From assembly GCA_030549175.1 (NCBI GenBank), contig JAUKUA010000006.1, positions 2,666,001-2,730,000 of the forward strand: DNA of 64,000 nucleotides, given 5' to 3'. Within the stretch, counting starts at the first letter, position 1. The number at the start of each line of letters is the position of its first letter. Of this stretch, positions 56,201 to 64,000 are shown piece after piece. This DNA comes from Lasiosphaeris hirsuta. Taxonomy: Eukaryota > Ascomycota > Sordariomycetes > Sordariales > Lasiosphaeriaceae. The notes below the pieces were generated by a model that searched no databases, had not been told where the DNA came from, and saw only the letters and a program-made list of their open reading frames with translations. A program made the position numbers and the translations under genes.

Positions 56201-59200
56201 GCGGCTTGTCTTGTGTCTGCATTCTGCATGTCTGTATGTGGAGTCGACGTCAACTCAGGGCCGAGCTTCCATCCCGGTCCCCAGTCAGACAGTCTCGAGC
56301 CTCTGTTTCGCTCTCTCGCAGTCGAATGGACCTAGCTGCTCGGGAGGAACACGGCCGTCCCCTCTGGAGTTCCAGGGACCAAGACACAACCAGAATGGGG
56401 GCCTCGTGCAGATCTGCGGCTCTCTGTGCAGTTTTTCTCTCGAGAATGCTGACGAGGTCGTCGAATCAGTCCAGTGCTGGCCGGACGCTTGCGTGCTAAG
56501 TCGCCCATCCCCAAGGCGGCCACGACCGAGGGGGATGGGGGGCACAGGACATCCCGCGCCGCCAGCAGCCCGACATAAGCCTATTCTGCAACACTACAGC
56601 CTCATCAGCCGTTCGTGCGGATGCCATGACGGAACGATTGACGATTGACGTGACCAAGCCCGCTAGAAAGCCGAGGGGGCTCGCACCATCGCATGCCATC
56701 TTGGCAGGCTTTAGGCCAGCCGTCGACGTTATTGAGCTCTTCATTGCCGCCTGCGACACGTCTCTTCATTCCATTAGAGGCAGAATGTCTCCAAATTGCG
56801 AACCTTCGCCGAGCCGCTTGGATGACCATTTTGTCTCGCCAATGTGAATGGGATTCTGGCAGTTCTGGCACTCTGACCAAAACCGCCGTGTCATGGACTC
56901 GGCGCCCAAGACCCGAGGCGCTTGCAGCGTCGGCTCAGCGCGGATGCCCTGCCGCCGGGCAATTCTGCCCATTTGACATGGAATGAATGGATTTGGAATG
57001 GATTTGCATCAGAGGTCGAGCCGCCAAGTGCCCGACTCCTGGGCAGACAGCTGTCCACAGCAACGTCTTCTTGTTACCTCAAGAAGTGTGTAAGTGCTTT
57101 GTGTTGGTACGACGTGCTTTCGTAACCGTGCTTTGATGCTGCCAGTGAGAATGATGGAGTTAGCAATCGAAGCAGCGCACAACCCTGCCAACTGAGACAT
57201 TGGTCTGCCCAGAGTCCGTGCTGCTGCTGTTGTTGCTCGAAGCCCCCCACCAGCGCTGCCAGGGCAGCTTTGGGGTTTGGCCGCTGCGACGACACTGGAC
57301 ATCATCCTGAGCACACACATTCAATTGATGCGCTGCAAAATTTTCACCCACCCACACACCGAGCCGGCTAGCCCAGGAGCCCAGCTTGCAGACAGCTCGC
57401 CAGCCTGCCCTCCCACAAGAGTCAATTCTCCGTCGTCGCTCTGTGAGACATCTTCGACCCAATCGAGTCCCATGCCTTAGGCCTAGCACATCTTACGACG
57501 TTCGAACTTTGCCTTGCTCGAATTACCTTGCCTTAGTCCAGGCCGAAGGCGGTCTTCTGCAGCAGCAGACGTCTACTGCATAATGGCAAATGTCTCCTGA
57601 CCGGAGCGCTCCAATGGACTCGCCAAAACCAAACAGGAGGTTTCGCCCTCTGCTTGACCCCACGGCTTTGCTCTGTGGGATATCTAGCCGACGATCGAAC
57701 GTTCGATCTTGGAACACATCACCAACATGTTACCATTCACGTGAAGATACCGCACGTCCCGCTTGCCCTTTGACCCGGCATTGGGATACCTTGGTATTTC
57801 CTCTCGCGGCCGGCAGTGGGAAGTGCCTCTTTCATCCTTTTTGAGCCACCAACAGGTCAAGTTGGGGTGTCAGATTGACTGCCCTCCAAATATTATCTAA
57901 TGCGGCATCGCACCTGACCGACTACTGAGTTACACAAATAGTCGGCAGCCTCCACCATCCCGCCCACCCGGCCAGAAGCCTGCCGGCCAAATGGCTTTCT
58001 ATGCCATTGTCAGATTTGGGGGAGTCTGACCCGAGTCTCGTGCCGGCCCTGAGCCGGCTTAGGCCCGGGAATGTTCGGCTCTACGCTGTTTTGCAACCAA
58101 CTCATAGCACGATAGACCCAGTGGCTGGAACCTGGGCAAACCTGGGGCCCAGACGACATTCGTCACCGAAGCTGTCATCCACCTCAGCCACCCTCCTTCG
58201 AGTTGGGCAACGCCCACGTTTCAGTGCGTCAGCTCTGTATGAATCTACCAGGGGGTAGTCATCGACTTCAGCCTATTTTAGGCCCCTAGGATGTGTTGAG
58301 CAGCTCCCCAGTGAGCAATCACTCAGCGGTGCAACAGACCCATCAAATTTGGCTTGGAGGCCAAGCGGAGTCAACATGCGGACTGCTGTTCCTGCCCAAC
58401 AACCTTTGTTCCCCACTCGGATCCCTCGCCTCGGTAGGGTGAGCAACTCGGTTGCATCACGACGAAACGCCAGAGCAATGCGGTGTTCTGTTTATTCCGG
58501 GCTGTTAGCCAAAAGGCTCTAGCTGGGCTGATATCTCGAACAGCAGCTTGAAGGACGATCGGCCTGTGTAACCACCAGGGGGGGCCAGCCTGGCGCAGCC
58601 GGGGCCAGCCGGGGGGCCAGCCTTTCGGTCAACGTTCTAGAAGCGCGTCTCCGCAATTTCCCTTTCTCCGATTATAGTGTACCATGGCAGACTTGTAACA
58701 TGGCGGTGGCCTGTTTAGCAACCCGAAATCTCGTCTCGCAATTCCACATTCAGCAGGAGGAGAGGGGTTCCTTGAATAGCGGCTCCAGACCAAGTCGATA
58801 AAAGAGACCCAAAACGTGCGTTTGCAGCACCTCTTGGCATGCTCTCCTCAGACATAGTGGCAGCTACTACTACTAGTGCACTGCTGATTGACAGCCGATA
58901 GCTGCTCGCGAGGGTGCCATCGTGCGCTCATCCTCGGGCGGCCTTGGTCGCCACGCGCTTACTTGCAATGGCCGTCTCGGCTGTCTCGAGCATACGCACG
59001 ATCTTGGGAGGCGCCGCCGCTTTTCCTGTCCGAGAACAAATTCGCCGGCAACTAGTCAGTGCGGCGATGGCGGTCCCCAATGACGCTGCTGCCCATCGCT
59101 GCAAAATGCAGAGATGGCGAGCTTTCCCAGCATGCATATGCCACGAAGGAGCTCGACGCCATGGCTCTCCACCCCGAGGGCGCCGGCTCTCGAGTGTGAG

Positions 59201-61975
59201 CCGGGCTAGGGTAGGCCATCACTGGGTATGATTGGGGAGGCTGGCGACGGGTTGAAAATTCTGGCCTGGCTTTGCAGCTTGAGTGAGCCAAGCAGGCGTT
59301 CTCAACCCCTCATTTCATAGATGCGATTACCTGCGCGGCCAACCCCCACGCTGACAAGCTCCAATTTCTCCATGAAACCTGCAGCCCCCCCATGCCTCAC
59401 CCACCACCCACCGTCATGTCCCGAGCCGCCGCACTCGTCTCCAGACGGGCACCTTGCAGCACAGCTCACCGGCCTTTGGGGGTCACGCCAGATGCCCGGT
59501 CTCGCCGTCTCCCAAAGGTAGGTGTGAGACCTGGCGAATGAAAGGGAGCGCGTCCCCTCCGCCGCAGTCGAGTTCAAGGATCTCACTGTTCACCTTCCGG
59601 CACAGGCACAACGCACCAAGCCTCGTCTCGCAAAGGTAGGAGCTGAGATGCTGAAATTTCGAAGGATTCTGCATCAGGTGAAATTTGGCCGGAGAAGGCT
59701 TTTCTCATGTCCGTCTGTTTCCCATGGCCCGTTGCATGGAACAAGAGATGCTCATCGAACCGTTCTGATGCTACCCCGTTGGCTTGGCGACTTGAATGCC
59801 GGGGTTTGGTCTATACTTCGTGCAAGATGATGATGATTCATGACGCACACTGCAGCCTAGAGCGTAGAGGGAAATCCTTGAGTCTCCTCGAGCTGGGGAC
59901 ACCGCGAGGAAGGAAGGGCGATCAGTATGTAGGTGAATACGGGTCTGGGTTGCTAGTGCAATCCCCCTCTCCCTTTTCTAACTACACGGACCACTTGCCA
60001 CAGCCTAGTTCACGCTCAACATATTTCCTAACATCTGCAGCCGTTCTACTAATCAACATGGATGTTCATGCTGCTGGCGCGGACACAACTAACCCGTTGC
60101 TGGGCGCCGGGGCTGAGACGTTGTCTTGATATTCGAGGAATCTTTGGGAAGGAGCAGAGGTCACATGCAGCAAATCCGACAAAGTTTCCACCAGTTGGAC
60201 GAGAAATACGAAGACTGTGGGACGCAAGGGACATGGGCCGCCCACCTAGACCCTCATATATGCAGCAAGGAGAGATGATGGTATTTGGCTGGTGGTGTGT
60301 ATTGCCGAGCGCCTCTCGACGAGGGGTTGAGTGATCGCGACAACAAGTGGACAGCATTGGCTCAGAGCTGGGTTTTGTTGTCTGTTGGCTGTCTCGGTTT
60401 TCCCAGTTGGTCAGTGCTGGCGGCCGGCAAGCCTTCTGTTTTTGGCACTGCCTGCACCGATCACTGCTCGGCCGGCCAATTGTGGAGAGCTGCTCCCGCC
60501 GTGCGGTGGGCCGGCGGGAGGAAGAACGGCGGAGAGAAGCTATGGCCACACGGGCGGGCGAGCTACCCCCTCGTGCCCCTCTCCGCTTTTCCCACAGCCG
60601 ACACCACATGTATCCATGGCCATCCGCTGCCGATAGCGGATCTAGCGCCAGAGCTAGCCGCGGAACGTGATAAGTGCGATGATGTCAAGACGACGTCGGC
60701 ATGGCCCAGAGCCGTACGTCTCCCGACACAATCCCAGGGGAGATGAGTGATGCTGAAAGCGGCGGATGCTGGTGTCGACGCTCGGCGCAGGCGGCGGGCT
60801 TGGGTGCGACGCTAGTGGCGACAGTGATAAGGGCTTTTTGATGGGGGAGAGGTGAATTGGCGAGTGTTGGCCAGTCGTGGTGGTTGGCCGTGGTGCCGTG
60901 GTGGTTGTGAGCGAGCAGAGACTGGCGCGCGGAGAGGAGGTCGGCGAGCGATAAGGTGATGATGGCGTGCAGGTTGATAGAGCAATCGATGGCGCAATCC
61001 CCACGCCCTATCTTATCAATCGCTCACTCCGCACCAGCGAGCGCACTAAGGCCCCCATGCCCTGTCGAGCTGATGGTAAGGCGAAGGTGTCGATCGTGTG
61101 CGAGTTATCCGCCTGCGGCACGGCTGAAGCGGCCCCAGCTCGACCTCTGAAGGATTGGAGTGGGCCGAGGGGTTTATTTCGCTCTCGTCGGCGTCGTTTC
61201 AAGTGTAATATGTTGGCGGCGTCAAATATCGGCTGTAAAATTATCGGCAGCGCGGCATGCATAGCTGCTGGTTCAGCCTGGGTGTCCAAGCATCACGCCG
61301 AATTTGCTTGACATGAATTCGATTACACACGAAACTCGAACGTGCTGCTGTGCCTGTCCGCGTTGGGGAGAGTGAGTTGCCCCAGCACCTTGCTCCGCTA
61401 GGTCCCGCCATATGTTATTCCCCGCTCAGGTGTTAGGAGGAGGTGCGTTGGGTGCGTTGGTGCCCCGCAATGGTGAGCTTGTGGGGTCTTAACTCCGCTT
61501 GGCGCAGGCGCCCCCTCCCGTCGCGGCCCTCCATCTCCACCACCTGTGGCATGCATGTGTCACCCTTCACACTGATCACAGTTGAAGCACTCGACACTCG
61601 TCCAGCCCTGGGCCGCATCCTCGTCGCATCCTCGTGTCCCTTTGGTTGGACGATATCTGTTTGGCGCTGCTGCGATTGTGGCCGTGCAGTGCTTGCTGAC
61701 CATTGGGGTTTGGCGTCTCCGCAAAAGCAATTCCTGCAGAATCGCGGCTCCCTGAGGCTTGAGGCGGGACTTTGCTGCACCGGTGCTGCTTGGACCCTGG
61801 TGGCTGCCGTCTTCGGCGTCGACGAACGAGGGCAAACGAGGCGAGTCCGAACCAACCACGGCTGTAGCGAGCTGAACTGGGCCGGTCGGAATCTGCCGCG
61901 GCGCTCGCCGGACATCCTGTTGAGAACTGTCAGAGAAACGGCTGTGGTTGTGCCGGACAGCCGTTTACCGCTGCC
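53260..61975. other. 8.7 kb stretch without a supportable gene
   Basis: GC-rich sequence between two divergent genes. Open frames occur on both strands but are short, overlap each other and carry no domain motif or consistent splice pattern. Simple-sequence patches include TGTGC repeats (53428-53440), GGCAGGC-type runs (54138-54165), three copies of GGGGCCAGCC (58581-58622) and CTA repeats (58865-58875). Both ends must contain promoters (copper-fist gene leftward, ketopantoate reductase gene rightward). Non-coding transcripts cannot be judged from sequence. Confidence 0.5.
58581..58622. repeat. GGGGCCAGCC repeated three times
   Basis: Copies at 58581-58590, 58601-58610 and 58613-58622, separated by short C/G-rich spacers. 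Confidence 0.7.
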
Positions 61976-63296
61976 ATGCATGAGCCTCCTCCGCCTCCGG
62001 GGTCGGACCCGGATAGGTTTGCTGATGAGCATCCCCGACGAGGTGGATGCCACGGCGAGGCTAATTTCGTGCCAGGCCCGTCCACATCGTCTTTGTTGGC
62101 GCCGGCGCCGTCGGGTGCTTCTACGCCTCGAGGCTGCACTATGTAGGTTGACTTCTCCTCAGGGGCTCAACGGCTTCGGCCTCAAAACGGCCCACCACAA
62201 GGTAGTCTAACCTGTCGTCACCCAGCCCGCCCATAACATTCACACGTCCTTGATCGCCCGGTCCAACTACAAGGCCTTGGCTGCCGACGGCGTCAAACTC
62301 CAGACTCACACCTTTGGCGACTACACCTTCGTTCCCGATGCCGTCTTTCCGTCGGTAGCCGCAGCCGCGGCCACCCCCATCTCTCTCAATAGCACCCGGG
62401 ACTGGGACTTTGTCATTGTCACGACTAAAGCCCTCCCCGACCGGTCTGACGACACGGCCCTAATCGCACCCCTCGTCGGCCCGCGCACCTGCATCGTCCT
62501 AATCCAAAACGGCGTCGGCGTTGAAGCCCCCTACCGCGCGCGCTTCCCCACCACTCCCATCGTCAGCGCCGTGACCGTCATCAGCGCCGAGCAAACCAGC
62601 CCCGGCACGGTGCGCCAGAACCGATGGACGCGCATCCACCTGGGTGCCTACAGCGACTCGGCGGGCTTTTCCGCCTCCTCCCCGGTCCTCGTCGTCAGCG
62701 GAGGCGGTGAGCCCACTGCCGGCAGCGTAGGGGCCACCACGGTGGCGAGCCCCACCCTCATCTCCCCAGCCGCCGCCGCCGACCTCCAGGCCCGCGGGGC
62801 CGCCCACGCCGCGGAGCTCGCCGACTGGTGGACGCGGCTCGGCGGCATCCGCGACGTTGCGCTGGCCGACGAGGTCGGTCTGCAGATGGTGCGCTGGCAC
62901 AAGCTGTGCATCAACGCTGCCTTCAACCCGTCGGCGGTGCTCTCGGGCGGGCGCGGCAACGCCGACATGGCGCGCGACCCGGAGCTGCGGGCGCACCTGC
63001 TAGGGGTGATGCGCGAGATCTGGGAGGCGGCGCTGGGCGTGCTCGGGCGCGCGTTCGATGCGGCCGAGGTGGCGACGCCGGAGCGCATCATGCACAGCTC
63101 GGAGCGCAACGTTGGCAGCAAGCCGAGCATGCTGCTCGACTGGGAGGCCGGGCGCGCCATGGAGATTGAGGTGATCTTGGGGAACCCGGTCCGGATAGCG
63201 CGTGCTAAGGGGGTGGAGCTGGGCCGGTTGCAGACTCTGTATGCGTTGCTGAGGAGTGCGCAGGAGGTGAGGGAGAGGGCGAAGGGGAAGTTGTAG
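61976..63296 (+). CDS. Ketopantoate reductase family protein (ApbA/PanE-like, 392 aa)
   Basis: Exons 61976-62016, 62076-62142 and 62226-63296 (introns 59 and 83 nt) sum to whole codons. The first two joins rebuild the Rossmann start: MHEPPPPPGSDPDRPVHIVF, then VGAGAVGCFYASRLHYPAHN and IHTSLIARSNYKALAADG. The dinucleotide motif is GAGAVG. The catalytic-type Lys lies in FVIVTTKALPD. The substrate side is in VIVSAVTVISAEQ-like strands and the C-terminal domain RWHKLCINAAFNPSAVLSGG. The reference enzyme reduces 2-dehydropantoate to pantoate with NADPH for coenzyme A synthesis. Filamentous fungi hold many paralogues, so the true substrate is open. The Pro-rich N-terminus and the small first exon are less certain: a second ATG lies four bases downstream in another frame, and only ATG 61976 keeps the frame through both introns. 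Confidence 0.88.
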
Positions 63297-64000
63297 TTGT
63301 CGTAGTGTGGTGAAATTGGCTGCAGATATTTGGAGAGGTTACGAGATATGTAGATATCGATTTCTAGGTGTAACTCGGAAAAGTTATGTCCAGGTACCTC
63401 TTAGGTGTCTACCCAGAGTTTGAATGTTCCATTTCTTTACCTAGTGACTGAATCAAACTGAGTTTATGGTTCAGCCCCAAGTCGATGGGGCAATACGTTG
63501 CCTCTTTGGAGTCGTGACTATTTCGGTTGTCTCAGGGTAATATGCTTGATGGTAGTCAACCTTTTTACAACACAGGGTAGCTCAACCTAGGATAATTGTA
63601 GTACTCACTAGCTCTATTTGGATCTGGATGCCATGTCATGATCTCTCAGATTACCTGCCAGCTTTGCTCTGTGCTCAAACACTAGCAACACTAGCAACAC
63701 TAGCAACACTGGCAGCGACACCAGCGAACTGAAAATTCAGAAATTTAACTGGATTCCCTATAACTTCGGTAGATGGGGAAATACTTAGTCCCCAGACAAT
63801 GGTTAATCATGCTCGTAAGCCCAAGAAACCCGACTACAGGGCCGCCACTGGTTATGTTCAGTCTCACCGCCATGACAGGTACCAGGTTGATCGCAGCGTA
63901 CAGTGAAAATGATGTGACCACTCACTTCTGCTAACGAAGCGGACATAAATGATCATATGATATGGGTCGGTGGGTGCCTAGGACCAAGACCGCTCCTAGT
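63297..64000. other. Intergenic to window end
   Basis: AT-richer 3' region. It contains a 9-bp tandem repeat (63681-63716). No gene seen before the window edge. Confidence 0.4.
63681..63716. repeat. 9-bp tandem repeat, four units
   Basis: ACTAGCAAC three times in a row (63681-63707), then a diverged ACTGGCAGC. Confidence 0.9.

Overview
The window is genomic DNA of a filamentous ascomycete, most likely a Sordariomycete. The support is: short introns (about 45-93 nt) with GTAAGT-like donors, CTAAC/CTGAC branch sites and YAG acceptors; family content restricted to or typical of these fungi (HET domain, DUF6594, ankyrin/CorA-like proteins, copper-fist and Zn2Cys6 regulators, Mam3-type CBS protein, PAQR receptor); and repeats and genes carrying C:G-to-T:A nonsense changes of the kind left by repeat-induced point mutation (RIP). 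I found no bacterial features, rRNA, tRNA or CRISPR. Exon joins were worked out by hand from splice signals and reading frame. Genus was not determined. Layout: the window splits in two. Positions 1 to about 24.8 kb look like an accessory, decaying region. In order it holds a LINE reverse transcriptase relic; one large intact gene (2349-7906) that joins a hydrolase-like domain with a lost nucleophile, ankyrin repeats and a CorA-like two-helix membrane domain; a DUF6594 membrane protein; an unknown gene with a one-base frameshift; a C-terminal scrap of an NLR/ankyrin-type gene; a polytopic membrane-protein gene destroyed by many TGG/CAG/CAA-to-stop changes; a PAQR-family gene with an internal deletion; a DUF676 lipase scrap; a conserved low-complexity nuclear-type gene (18660-20858, apparently healthy); a HET gene ruined by frameshifts, stops and an internal deletion; and a zinc alcohol dehydrogenase with a TGA at a conserved Cys codon. 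From about 25.3 kb to the end the genes are intact, apparently housekeeping or regulatory, and widely spaced: 3-phosphoglycerate dehydrogenase (serine synthesis), two-domain glyoxalase I, a Mam3/CNNM-type CBS transporter, an AT-hook-like nuclear protein, a 1188-residue coiled-coil protein, an RGT1-like Zn2Cys6 regulator, a Ty1/copia Gag-like relic, a copper-fist regulator, an 8.7 kb stretch with no gene I can support, and a ketopantoate reductase family protein. The genes do not form a recognisable biosynthetic cluster. The left part does concentrate families linked to fungal non-self recognition (HET, NLR-type, ankyrin/CorA-like), most of them broken, which suggests a turnover hot spot for such genes. 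Two introns appear to use a GC donor, and one gene seems to need a 12-nt microexon.
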